Shown piece by piece: positions 53,047 to 63,300 of a stretch of DNA of 64,000 nucleotides. Both the position numbers and the translations under genes were made by a program. The notes below the pieces were generated by a model that made no database searches, was not told the origin of the DNA, and saw nothing but the letters and a program-made list of their open reading frames with translations. Numbering within the stretch: the stretch's first letter is position 1; every line of letters begins with the position of its first letter. This stretch comes from Flavobacterium cerinum (GTDB lineage: Bacteria; Bacteroidota; Bacteroidia; Flavobacteriales; Flavobacteriaceae), in assembly GCF_024496085.1 (NCBI RefSeq), contig NZ_CP101751.1, positions 3,534,001-3,598,000 of the forward strand, given 5' to 3'.

Positions 53047-53655
53047 ATGAGAATATTCTTTTTTGTTGCTGTTTTTCTAATTTGTTCCTTAAGCTTTATT
53101 CCTTCTCCGAAAACAGAGTTAGAATCCGAATTCCTAGAACAGATCATCGTTCAGGAAAGAGGCTCTATTACTTACGTAAGAGAAAGTTGGGGTTGGGAAA
53201 AGATGAAGGAGTTACTGAACCGGAAAGTCTTTTATGATTACAACCTAGATAACAGGAATAGTATTGAATTAACGGATTCAGAATATAACTTTATTTTAAA
53301 TGAAATCGACGCAAATCGAAATCATATCTGGAGTCCGAAGTTGCTTAAAAACGCTGAAAGTATTGATCAAAATGAAATTGAATCCTACTTATTGCGAAAA
53401 AGTCAGCCCGTCAAATCCGAACTTAAAGAACATCTTAAACTTAATGCTACCAGTGCTGTTGTAAAACTTAAAAATAAAATGCCTCTTGCCTTCTCGTTTT
53501 CCAAACCGATTTTCTTTAGAAAAGGTACGCTTTGTATTTTTGCTTATAGTGTTGTTACTCATGATAATTTAGGCAACTATAAGCAAATTGCCTTTTATAA
53601 GAAAGAGAAAGGAAAATGGGTGGAAAATTTAGAAATTTATAATAGTTTAAATTAA
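53047..53655 (+). CDS. Hypothetical secreted protein
   Basis: 202 residues with a Sec signal peptide (FFFVAVFLICSLSFIPSP). LTDSEYNFILNEIDANRNHI is typical of a group of small secreted Bacteroidota proteins, and the protein ends in a beta strand-rich part with KPIFFRKGTLCIFAYSVV. Function unknown. It has few neighbours. Confidence 0.6.
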   Translation: MRIFFFVAVFLICSLSFIPSPKTELESEFLEQIIVQERGSITYVRESWGWEKMKELLNRKVFYDYNLDNRNSIELTDSEYNFILNEIDANRNHIWSPKLLKNAESIDQNEIESYLLRKSQPVKSELKEHLKLNATSAVVKLKNKMPLAFSFSKPIFFRKGTLCIFAYSVVTHDNLGNYKQIAFYKKEKGKWVENLEIYNSLN

Positions 53656-53781
53656 AAAAACTACTGCTCATCATACTTTAGCAGATTTCCTAATCGATTT
53701 AAGCGACTTCTTTCATAAAAATAACAACTTTTATTCTTAATCCGGAAATATAAACGCCCACTTTTCCCATCTGTTTTGTCT

Positions 53782-54768
53782 TTAAAAGTTCAAATAGGAT
53801 CGGGTAACCCATTTGTCACCGAGATCAATTTTACACCAACCGTTTACTTCTTCAAAAACAAAAACTTCTTGGTCTTTTTCAATTCGGTCAACTTTAGGAA
53901 AATCGGTACCGGGTCCGGTTCTGACATTTAAAACCGTAGCATTTACGGTCGCTCTTTTTACCTCAACGGCATATCGGGCAGCAACCCAATTGGATTGTGT
54001 ATTGGATATTTTCAGCCAGCCGTCTTTTTCTTCATATATCCGCAAAACAGCACCCAAAGGAATACCCGGACGATCAGCAGCCTTAGCACTTCCTGCATCC
54101 GGTTGCGTACGCACATTAAGACTATTAGCCGTTACGCTTACATATTTCAAAATACCGCTAGTATCGGTTTTAATAGGATGACCACCTAATTTAGCTCTTA
54201 CTAAAGGCGCAAAATGGTTTTCGAAATCGGGTACTTTATTCCCGCCGAAAAAATTAGTTCCCGGACACGTTTTATTGTTTCCGGAACCGTTATTCCGAAC
54301 ACCGTTATCCAGACGAAACCAATGGTGATAGACTATTGTATTGGAATTAACCGGAAGATTAAACCGCTTACATAAAGCCGCTGTAATGGCTATAATAGCG
54401 TCCTTTTGCACATTCGTCATCACATCACCATTATGATCAAAGTTTCCGAAATTTTCGATACAAATGGCATTCGCATTTTGGTTTGTAATACAAGCCGGTG
54501 ACTTTTCCAGACTTCTTCCGGTCACAACCGTTCCATCCGGGAAAATGGTAAAATGTTGCCCGATGTCCTGCCATCCGTTTTGATTGACATGATAGTTTTT
54601 CATCGCCAATTGACGGTCAAAATGGTTGTTACCCGTAAAATGAATATAACTGGGTACATAAGTATGATGCTGTTGAATTTTTAAAATTGTCCGGCCAATT
54701 CTCAGATTGGAAATCCAGGTTTCAAATTCTGAAACGGTCATTTTCGTAAATCCGTATTTTGCTTCCAT
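53782..54768 (-). CDS. N-acetylmuramoyl-L-alanine amidase with two SH3 domains
   Basis: About 328 residues from the ATG at 54768; an upstream ATG at 54789 adds seven residues. Amidase_2/PGRP domain at residues about 20-190: IQQHHTYVPSYIHFTGNNH, IGQHFTIFPDGTVVTGRSLE, KSPACITNQNANAICIENFG and the YHHWFRLDNGVRNNG and TCPGTNFFGG zinc-site regions. Two SH3b domains follow (SLNVRTQPDAGS, VLNVRTGPGTDFPKVDRIEK). It cuts peptidoglycan. No signal peptide, as in phage-type lysins. It ends the minus-strand tail-like block. Confidence 0.88.
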   Translation of the reverse strand: MEAKYGFTKMTVSEFETWISNLRIGRTILKIQQHHTYVPSYIHFTGNNHFDRQLAMKNYHVNQNGWQDIGQHFTIFPDGTVVTGRSLEKSPACITNQNANAICIENFGNFDHNGDVMTNVQKDAIIAITAALCKRFNLPVNSNTIVYHHWFRLDNGVRNNGSGNNKTCPGTNFFGGNKVPDFENHFAPLVRAKLGGHPIKTDTSGILKYVSVTANSLNVRTQPDAGSAKAADRPGIPLGAVLRIYEEKDGWLKISNTQSNWVAARYAVEVKRATVNATVLNVRTGPGTDFPKVDRIEKDQEVFVFEEVNGWCKIDLGDKWVTRSYLNF

Positions 54769-54975
54769 AGTACAGCTCTTTTTGATCACTTAAAACAATC
54801 TAAATTAACAACTTAATATTTATTGATCAACACGAAAAAATACGTGATTTTTAGTTTTGTCTAATGTAGCTTTTTTAGTGCACGATTGTATCATCACTAC
54901 TCTTTCCTCTTTCCTCTTTACTCCTAACCATTAAAAATCAAAAATGGGGCATCATCACCCCATTCTTTACTCTTT

Positions 54976-55494
54976 TTACTCACTTCCGGCATAAATGATA
55001 TAATTGATCACATAATATGGTTGCATAGTATTATGGAATTTATCGCCTCCTTCAGCATCAACACCGTACAACTTTCTATTATCGTCTGCATGCGTTTTAA
55101 AAGGTATATCAGAATCATCACTCCCCTTAAAGCTTCTAACGTGTAATCCAAAATCACCGCCGTTTATGGTATGCTTGTGTTTTGGCATTTCATCTACAGT
55201 TAATTTGTGTTTATATTCCCCTCCCGTCTGTCCAAGAGGCCAAGAAGTCTTGTTCTCGAAATTAGGATATGTTCCGTCCGATTGGGAATTGTTATTAGCC
55301 GTACCGGAGCCAATTAACGTTCTTCCGGCTAAATTAGGAGTGCAATCCATCTTTAATAATTTCTTTAATGTTATATATTTATCCGGTATTTTACTACCAT
55401 CACATTTTAACCAGCCAACCGGTATTGAATCGTCATCAAACGCACATGGTAATATTGTTCCCATCGGAATTTGTGTAAAATCTGAAATCATCAT
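54976..55494 (-). CDS. Phage tail-collar domain protein
   Basis: 172 residues. A collar domain: PVGWLKCDGSKIPDKY, TPNLAGRTLIGSGTANN, TGGEYKHKLTVDEMPKHKHT and the end MQPYYVINYIIYAGSE. It resembles tail-fibre collar proteins and the microcystin-dependent family. No signal peptide. 51 bases downstream of the S74 gene, same strand. Confidence 0.85.
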   Translation of the reverse strand: MMISDFTQIPMGTILPCAFDDDSIPVGWLKCDGSKIPDKYITLKKLLKMDCTPNLAGRTLIGSGTANNNSQSDGTYPNFENKTSWPLGQTGGEYKHKLTVDEMPKHKHTINGGDFGLHVRSFKGSDDSDIPFKTHADDNRKLYGVDAEGGDKFHNTMQPYYVINYIIYAGSE

Positions 55495-55544
55495 GGTATT
55501 ATTTTTAGCTTATTAATAGTTCTCTTTTCTCTTTTCTCTTTTTC

Positions 55545-56438
55545 TTATTTTACAGTATCATTTTCCGCGACTGCCGGTAATAGCAACTGTTCTATCGCTT
55601 TCAAACGATCGCTTGTTTGCTGTTGTTCTTTTTCCAGTTTGCTTACCGTTTGAACCAGATTGGTATTCTTATTTTCCAGCATTTCGATACGCTTTAATAA
55701 TGCCTGAGTAGCACTTACATTAAGCATCGCAATCGCTTCGTAATCCACAGAATGAAAATCATGAACTTCTTTTCCGTACACAAAAACACTTCCTTCTTTC
55801 GTACAATTAACCCGGATTGCCTCTTTATTGATCGCCAGAATATCGGTAAGTATTACGTCACCGCTAAAAACCAGTTTGATTTTATCACCAACAGCAAGGT
55901 CTTTTGAGTTGACCGGTATCCATCCGTTTTGAATAGTACTTAACTGATAAACATTCGGGATAATCTCGGTCTGCTTAGTCGTCACAGCTAGCGGATATAC
56001 TTGCTCCACCTGCTGAGCGATCACCTTTTTATACAACTGATTCCCCCTTTGTACCGAATCGATCATCTTATAATCTGTTATCACAATTTTCGAAAGGATA
56101 TCAAGGTCATTCGCATTATTACTTACGCCCAAAATCTTTTTGATACGCGCGTCAGAAACCACATTAAACTGTTGTGCGGTTACACCGTCTGTCGCATATA
56201 TCGAATTTTTCACAGTCCCCGATTCCATCACTTTAGAACTTCTGTAGCCGTAAACAAACATTCCGCTTGCATTGGTACTTTGTTCTCCGGAAACAACTAA
56301 TCTGGCTTGTGTGGGCGTAGATGTACCGATACCAACGTTTCCGTTCGCAAGAATTTTCATTGCATCTGTACTTTGTGCATATAACGGATTCGAAAGGATA
56401 AAGAATAGAATTCCTAATAACCGATAATTTTTTTTCAT
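55545..56438 (-). CDS. Secreted S74 (endosialidase chaperone) domain protein
   Basis: 297 residues with a signal peptide (KNYRLLGILFFILSNPLYAQ). NVGIGTSTPTQARLVVSGEQ is the typical Bacteroidota start of such proteins. The intramolecular chaperone domain begins at SDARIKKILGVSNNANDLDI and includes a C-terminal coiled coil (KLEKEQQQTSDRLKAIEQLL). S74 domains trimerise and self-cleave at tail spikes. The domain before it is short, so the chaperone has little to fold. Confidence 0.85.
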   Translation of the reverse strand: MKKNYRLLGILFFILSNPLYAQSTDAMKILANGNVGIGTSTPTQARLVVSGEQSTNASGMFVYGYRSSKVMESGTVKNSIYATDGVTAQQFNVVSDARIKKILGVSNNANDLDILSKIVITDYKMIDSVQRGNQLYKKVIAQQVEQVYPLAVTTKQTEIIPNVYQLSTIQNGWIPVNSKDLAVGDKIKLVFSGDVILTDILAINKEAIRVNCTKEGSVFVYGKEVHDFHSVDYEAIAMLNVSATQALLKRIEMLENKNTNLVQTVSKLEKEQQQTSDRLKAIEQLLLPAVAENDTVK

Positions 56439-56464
56439 GGTAGGTATATATTTGATATGAGTTT

Positions 56465-58507
56465 TTAATTCGCTGTTTTACAATTGAGTTGCGCTCCTTT
56501 GGTTACGGTAAATCCGGGTTCAAACGAAATACTGCCGCCGGAATTAAGAATAGTGTTTACTGAAGGCGCCAGCGTAATACCTTTTACCGTAATGGAATTA
56601 GTCGCACGATAAACAGTATTCGTCTTTAAATTCGTCTGGTCGACTACATAATCGTTTTCAGCCAATTTACCGGCTGTAACTGCAATCAGATTCGTAGCCG
56701 TAACGGTATAAAGTGTTCCGTCGGGAGCCAACACTATATTCTTCTTTGTGTTTTGAATAGTGTCATCAATAGCAATTGCAAAGGCATTCGGATTGTCTGT
56801 ATTGGTTTGAAATCCCAGTATTTTTTTTGTTTTACTATAAGGATCGGTTGCATAAATATGAGATGAAGCATCCGTTACTAATACCGATGCATTATCCAGT
56901 TCAGCTGATTGTTCGAAAACCTCAGCTATATTCAAGCTTGGATTATACTTTGCTAATTTGAAATTAAAAACAAAAAACACATTGGATTCCGCATCAACTA
57001 CCGGCTGTGATATTCCGGTATTAACCGAACTTCCGGATGTTATAAACTGTGTTCGGGAAATACCGCCTTTATCGTCAAGATCAAATACAAAGAGTTTGTT
57101 ACCGTTGTCAAAGCCGTTAAGAACAAAAACTTTAGCGTTATTTTGGACAACCGGCGCCGGAATATAAAAATTAGTATCATTCTGATAACCGTCCAAAACA
57201 TAATCGGATGTGGCAATTATACTTCCGTCCAAATTATCCAATACGATCAAACGACTCTTTTTTTGCTGCGTATCGACCGCAATAAAAAATGCTTTGCTTT
57301 CATCCGGACTTAATGAAACCGGACCGTTAATTTCATTGGCTTTCGGTTCGTATTTCCATCGTATTTTACATTGCGGATAAGCCGAAAGGGCAACAATACC
57401 TGTATCCGATGGCAGATAAAGCGTACCGTCGTATCCGATTGCTGCGTTATTGTTGATGGCTGACAACTGCTTGTTGGTGGTATCCGACAGGGATTTACTA
57501 AACAGTGTATTTCCGGCATTGTTTAAATCCAATATGCTTAGTTTTCCGGATTTGGAAATATAATATAAACGTCCCTGTTCATCGATCAAAGGCCATGATT
57601 TAGCAACATCATCTACGTCTTTCTGCCATAGCACATTTCCTTTCGAATCCAGTTGCTTTACATAAAAGACTGCCGATGTTCCTGTAGTTGACTGTGTAAA
57701 CACTACCGGTAAATCTTTATAGATGGCAAGCGCTCCCGTAGGACCGATTTCCTGTAGATATCCGCCGCCATATGGAAGTGTACGGATTCTCGCTTCCTGA
57801 ACAAAAGTATTACTCTTCCAATTCAGCAAACTATTGTGTTGTGCATTTCCAAAAGGTTGCGCCCAATCTTCCCGAAACGGATACGGATCGATTTCATACG
57901 CCACCAGTAATTTTGGTTTTTTGGAGAAATTGGATGGTGTTTCTGATGTTATAGAAGAAAAAAAGCGGGTATCCTGCCCTTTTTCAGGCGATCGTGTTAC
58001 TAAGGATAAAATACCGTCCGGTAGAAAATCAGTAACCGGTTTAAGGGAACCCGGGAATTTGAGTTTCATCGTTATAGATGTCGTACTCTTCCGGATCTCA
58101 GCTCGTCCCACAGGTCCTTCCGTATTATTATTTAAAATGGCCCAACTTAATTTCGGATCGGTTAAGCTCGTTTCTGTTCCCGTCCACCCGTTTGTACCGC
58201 GTAAAGCCGTTATCATCTGAACTGAAAAATCAGACATATTAACATTCGGTCTGTTGTATAATTTCAGATTTAAGGTTTCAATCTTGGCGTTAGCCGGCAA
58301 ATTTCTAAAGTCAAATTTAAAAAATGACTTATTGGTTTCGTTTCCTTTGTCATCTGCTGCAACTCGTAAATCGTTATTACTTTCTATCGGTACTGCCTTA
58401 TCGATTTCCGGTAATAAAGCGGTATACTTTGATTGTGCAAACAATGTCTCTGATTTTGTAAGCAGCACCAGCAATAAAAGCATGTAACTATACCCTATTT
58501 TATTCAT
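56465..58507 (-). CDS. Secreted beta-propeller protein with 3-coathanger-like C-terminus
   Basis: 680 residues. Signal peptide (GYSYMLLLLVLLTKSETLFA). Residues about 30-200 look like a DNRLRE/CBM-like beta-sandwich (NKSFFKFDFRNLPANAKIET). Residues 210-600 form a PQQ-like propeller (YKDLPVVFTQSTTG, WPLIDEQGRLYYISKSGKLS, ALSAYPQCKIRWKYEP). The last 60 residues (GITLAPSVNTILNSGGSISF) are like the coathanger-stack ends of Bacteroidota surface proteins. It is exported and probably at the cell surface. Function unknown. Confidence 0.75.
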   Translation of the reverse strand: MNKIGYSYMLLLLVLLTKSETLFAQSKYTALLPEIDKAVPIESNNDLRVAADDKGNETNKSFFKFDFRNLPANAKIETLNLKLYNRPNVNMSDFSVQMITALRGTNGWTGTETSLTDPKLSWAILNNNTEGPVGRAEIRKSTTSITMKLKFPGSLKPVTDFLPDGILSLVTRSPEKGQDTRFFSSITSETPSNFSKKPKLLVAYEIDPYPFREDWAQPFGNAQHNSLLNWKSNTFVQEARIRTLPYGGGYLQEIGPTGALAIYKDLPVVFTQSTTGTSAVFYVKQLDSKGNVLWQKDVDDVAKSWPLIDEQGRLYYISKSGKLSILDLNNAGNTLFSKSLSDTTNKQLSAINNNAAIGYDGTLYLPSDTGIVALSAYPQCKIRWKYEPKANEINGPVSLSPDESKAFFIAVDTQQKKSRLIVLDNLDGSIIATSDYVLDGYQNDTNFYIPAPVVQNNAKVFVLNGFDNGNKLFVFDLDDKGGISRTQFITSGSSVNTGISQPVVDAESNVFFVFNFKLAKYNPSLNIAEVFEQSAELDNASVLVTDASSHIYATDPYSKTKKILGFQTNTDNPNAFAIAIDDTIQNTKKNIVLAPDGTLYTVTATNLIAVTAGKLAENDYVVDQTNLKTNTVYRATNSITVKGITLAPSVNTILNSGGSISFEPGFTVTKGAQLNCKTAN

Positions 58508-58530
58508 AATCGTTCTTTTAAATTGGTAAA

Positions 58531-60327
58531 CTAGGTTAAAATTAAAGTCTGGCCGGTTGCTACCGGTATCCAGTAAAACAAATCGGAATAGGTAATTCCT
58601 AAATCACCTTCATTGGTAAAGACCATATACCACAAGCAACCTTTAAAAAAGGCCGTTACGATTTTGGCCTGTTTTGTAGTAGCAAAACTGTCCACACCCG
58701 CAGCCGTATCCATTTGATTGCTACCGTATTTGCCGTTATTTAACGTCACTCTGTAAAAATATTTCTTTTTGTTTTCCTGCTCCTGATAGCCGCCCAATAA
58801 GAAAACGCCCGTACTGTCTATCGTATCTTTACCAAGAAAGGACAACCCGGAAGACAAATACGTATTATTATTGATGATCAATGGTATAATAGTCATCCAG
58901 TTATTTTTGTCCCATTTCCAGATATCTGAGGTTTCACTTCCGCCTATTTCCGAAAAACCACCACCTATCCATAACGCTTTTTTACTTCCGTCTGCATTCA
59001 ATTCAGTCGTAATCCCGCTAAGACATCTTGATTGCCACGGCATTTTTACAGGATTGGTTTTATCGGGATTTACATTTCCGTTTATTCCTATGTTATCCCA
59101 TGTTTTACCGTCACCTGACACCCAAATATCTTTTAAAGCGGCACCCCATTCATCAACACCACTCATCAGCCAGATTTTATCCTGATCACCATGCGGGAAA
59201 ATTGCACAGGAATGTCCCATACGGGAAACCCACGGTAGGTTGTCAACAATCGTTACTCTGGAACCGATTTCCGCATCCATATTTACAATGGCAACTGCAT
59301 TATTAGTCTCCATCGGTTTGATATAGCTCCCACCGATAAAAAACAGGCGCCCGTATAATTCTCCCGCACTTTTCATATGCAATAAAGGAGCCGTCGCAAA
59401 AGGTTTCAAATTGTTTTTTTCTTTATCGGAAAGGAGTACGCTATGCCAATTTTCAGAAAAACCTTCGTTGGTATTTGTATAGCCGATATGATCAATCTGT
59501 GTTATTTTATTTTCCGTTTTCAGCATTAAGCTATACAGATAGGATGCATCCTGAGCGGCACAAAAATTACCGATTTTAAAGGACGCATACGCTCCGGTCG
59601 GATTTGCATTGGAATATAATTTTGATTCCCCTAACGCCCGGACCAATATCGTTTTGGTGATGGAAACAGTTCCCATCTGTACTTCTAAAGTATACGAGTG
59701 ATCTCCATTAGCGATATTGGCTATGGTATAGTAATCCGTTTCGGCAGTACCGCGTTTTAACTCTTGCAGCCCTTCCCTTAAAATATATTGGGAACCTTTA
59801 ATATTCCAGGATAAAGTAACCGGTGCGTTACGCTGTACCACTGTTTTATCCGATTCAAACACGTTAATTTTCGGTTTGGCTTCCTCCGCAATCACTTCAA
59901 AAGGAATGGATACAAGCGGTTTCGGATTGGTCGGATCGTTTTTATCTTTAAAACTTAGTTGTATTATAGTCGACGGTGTTGCAATGATACATTTTTCCGC
60001 TCTTATTTTTACAATCAGATAAGTATAGGCATCGTCATAATCTCTCGGAAAGTTATACATGCGTTTTCCCGGATTATTGTTATCGTATGAAAGTTCACAG
60101 ATTTTTACCGGAAAAGTCGTTGTCTTATTTCCGTCGTCCGTTTTGGCCCATAACTCACAACTCAGCTTTTTTAAATCGGCTGCCGCTACCAGTGTATCCA
60201 AATTTTCAATCGTAAAAACGCCCATCAGTAAGATGGCCTTTTTTTCTTCCTGAGCGATCATTATATCCAACGCCAGTGCTTCCCCATTCGTAACCGAATT
60301 ACTGCTACCGGTAGTTACATATCCCAT
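58531..60327 (-). CDS. Kelch-like beta-propeller protein of unknown function
   Basis: 598 residues, no signal peptide. The N-terminal 250 residues are beta-rich (EALALDIMIAQEEKKAILLM; KINVFESDKTVVQRNAPVTL is an Ig-like segment). The rest looks like kelch repeats (RMGHSCAIFPHGDQDKIWLM, SRCLSGITTELNADGSKKAL, SSGLSFLGKDTIDSTGVFLL). It lies between the 1185-aa protein (11-base gap) and the secreted propeller gene, so all three share one operon. I do not recognise a family. Confidence 0.6.
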   Translation of the reverse strand: MGYVTTGSSNSVTNGEALALDIMIAQEEKKAILLMGVFTIENLDTLVAAADLKKLSCELWAKTDDGNKTTTFPVKICELSYDNNNPGKRMYNFPRDYDDAYTYLIVKIRAEKCIIATPSTIIQLSFKDKNDPTNPKPLVSIPFEVIAEEAKPKINVFESDKTVVQRNAPVTLSWNIKGSQYILREGLQELKRGTAETDYYTIANIANGDHSYTLEVQMGTVSITKTILVRALGESKLYSNANPTGAYASFKIGNFCAAQDASYLYSLMLKTENKITQIDHIGYTNTNEGFSENWHSVLLSDKEKNNLKPFATAPLLHMKSAGELYGRLFFIGGSYIKPMETNNAVAIVNMDAEIGSRVTIVDNLPWVSRMGHSCAIFPHGDQDKIWLMSGVDEWGAALKDIWVSGDGKTWDNIGINGNVNPDKTNPVKMPWQSRCLSGITTELNADGSKKALWIGGGFSEIGGSETSDIWKWDKNNWMTIIPLIINNNTYLSSGLSFLGKDTIDSTGVFLLGGYQEQENKKKYFYRVTLNNGKYGSNQMDTAAGVDSFATTKQAKIVTAFFKGCLWYMVFTNEGDLGITYSDLFYWIPVATGQTLILT

Positions 60328-60338
60328 ATTTTTATCTT

Positions 60339-63300
60339 TTAATTATTCGTTTTTAAATTGCTTAGCCGTAGCCATCCTTCGTAAACCTGCTGTTTTTTAA
60401 ATCCGGAAATCTGCTTGTTTTTTCCTTCTGCCAAAGCTTCATCACTTTGCCAGGTTGTTACATCCGATTTATGAGTCCATTTCCAATTCGCGTTAATTCC
60501 GGCCGGTATCGGAATATCCGGAGCTACTTTTTCGGCTATAAAAGGAGCTACCCTAAAACCAATGTCCAGTTGCGATAACAAACGCCCCGAATTATGATTG
60601 AACAGTTCAACAAACTTGGTAGGCAAAATTCCGGTGGCTAAATGTACCCCTGCCGAAGGATACAGCAATAAAGTTACTTTAACCGGTTCCTGATTCAGGT
60701 TTAATTTTAATGCCGTATTCTTTGCAAAAAAGGAATCGGAATCACTAAAATTGAATTCCGGCGCGTTTGTAACTGTATGAAATACTTCACTTTCCGTATC
60801 GGCAAAATAACCGATCACACCATTTTTTTCCATTTCATAATCCCCGATTGTAAGCGGAAATTTAACGGTTTCTATATTCCCGGTATCTTCTTTCCCGGAT
60901 TGACTCCATCGTTGATCATAACAAGGAAGCCCTAACGATTCCAAACCTACCGAACAACGTACTAAAGCCAAAGGCTGACCGTATAATAAAGCCGATGTCG
61001 TATTCTGTAAGGCCGTATTTCCGGTTGCATTTAAACTTACTTTATAAGCCAGATCCATGATACCCGAAGCCTTACTTCCGCTATTTATCGTCTCCAACAG
61101 CTTTTTTAACTGCGGATTTGTTGTGAGTTCCGGAATTGTATTTCCTCCCGGAAAGGGTTGTTTTATTAATTTAAGTCCTTTATTTTTGGTAAGATCCGAT
61201 ACGATTTGTAAAACTACGATTTCATTTCCATCTCCGTCATAAACCAATATACTATTATCCAGATAATTGGGAACGAGCCATCCTAAAACCGGACTGTCCG
61301 TTTTTCCGGTATCCTGATAAATGATATTATCATCGGTATTTAACCAATTGAATTGCAAACGGGAAGGCTGAATAATTCTTGGCGGTAACGGAATGATCAC
61401 ACCTGATTCTTTTTCATCGCCTTGTAACGTAACCGAGCAAGCTATATTGGTGATATTCGTATCGTCTTCCACTATTACTTTTTTTACTTGTCCGAAAGCA
61501 TCCACAATCGAAAGGCTTTTTATTTTTAGCGCGCCCGAACGCAACGGATTAAAAACAGTAGCGTCTGTCCCGTTTATATTCCCGGGATCGCAACCTAGCT
61601 TATACCCGTCTTCACTGATCACATTTAACTCATTCCGGTCAATCTGATATTCCGTATTAAAATTATAATCGGGATCACTGCTATACAGAAATGGCGGTAA
61701 TTGAATATCGGTTCGCTGCATTAATAAATTTTTATGCAAACCGCTTAATGCCTGTGCTATCAGATTTAATTTTCCGTATTTATCTACTATGGCTTCCGGA
61801 ACGGTCTTTTTCAGATTGGCAAAAACCGAATTCGAAAACGGACTTATACCGCTAATTGAAACCGGCGTTCCCTCTACTTTCGCTGCTTGTTTTTTAAAAT
61901 ACAGTCCTTCTTCTAATTTCCATCCGGTCGAATCTGCAAGAAGGTCCAGATTCTTTATATCCGGATTATTGGATGTATAAACAATATCCCAAACCATAAA
62001 CAACGGTGTCCATGCCTGTTCCCATCTGGTAATGGAAAAACTTTCGTGTGCTTTTTCTTTGTCTTTGTAATCCGGTTCGGACTGTATTTCCCTTACTTTT
62101 TGGGCAAAATCTTTTATAACGGCACTGGTTTTGTCTTTTCCGTCTCCCAATTGCGCGTCGATATAGGCTTGTAGCGCGATATCTATTGAAAGCGAGTGAT
62201 CCAATAAAAGTGTCTCTGACACCAATGCTTTTATAGCGGCAAAAGGTATTTTAGGATGCTGCAATGCATTTACTGCCGGAATGTTCATCTGACTAGCCGA
62301 AATCGTTACCGGGATCGTTGTAGTATTATAAGGCACATTCAAATAAAGCTTTGTTAGCAACTGCTCTTCCAATCGGCAATTGATCTCTTTATCGGTGGCC
62401 TGAAAAGCCGGTTTTTCGGTATTTCCGATTCCGGATCCGCAAAAGAGCACAACGGGATCATTTGGTTCCCAAAAACGGTCTTCTAAGACTTCTTTTAGTT
62501 CATATTCCGGATTTGCTCCTGCTAATTCTTTATATTGTCGTAAGTCAGATGTTCGTTGCTGAATTTCTCCGTCCAGCAGATTTACTTCTACTTTTTTAGC
62601 CACCAACTGATCCAGTATTATTTGTCGGGAAGCGTCATAATCGAAGTTTTGAACCGTATAATTGTTCACGGTTTTATACGCTTGTTTGTACCATAGAAAA
62701 TAGTATTCCTGTTGTAGGCTTACTATTTCCTGTTTGATTTTATTACAATTGATCTGCGTTTCGTTTAACGTATTTAATTCTTTTAGAATAGCATTGTTTT
62801 CAGGAAAATGCGGTCTTTCGTCCTGTTTCTCTTCCAAAGCCGTATCCGTAGCTTCAACCCGACTGATTTCCCAGATTGAGCTTCTGTTTTTAGGTGTAAA
62901 ACCTCTTTTATGAATTTCCGTTTGAATGGATTTCAGACCCGGTTCATTTTTGCTATCGTCCAGAAACTGATATTGCAAGGCATTTAACAGTTCTTCCACT
63001 CCCGGTTTTTCAATTGTATTACTTTTGATAATCTGGGCGCTTAACGATTCAATGGCTGTATTTCCTACGTAAACCTGTACTTCTCCTTCCGGAACACCGC
63101 TTTTTAGCGCACTGTTCCACTGAATACTATGGATGGACGCATGCAATAAACACGATTCCGGATAGGTTTCCTGATCGCATTTCCACTGTTGTTTAAACCA
63201 ATCCTGTGTTCTTTTTTGACGAACCTGCGCGACTGTTGCTTTTACTTCATCAAAATCGAAAGGAGCTAACGGATCTGAGGCGGGATCATTATACCAACCG

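Noticed and set aside
53813..54181. 122-codon plus-strand frame opposite the amidase SH3 domains
   Set aside because: Shadow of a real domain on the minus strand, with no homology-like features.
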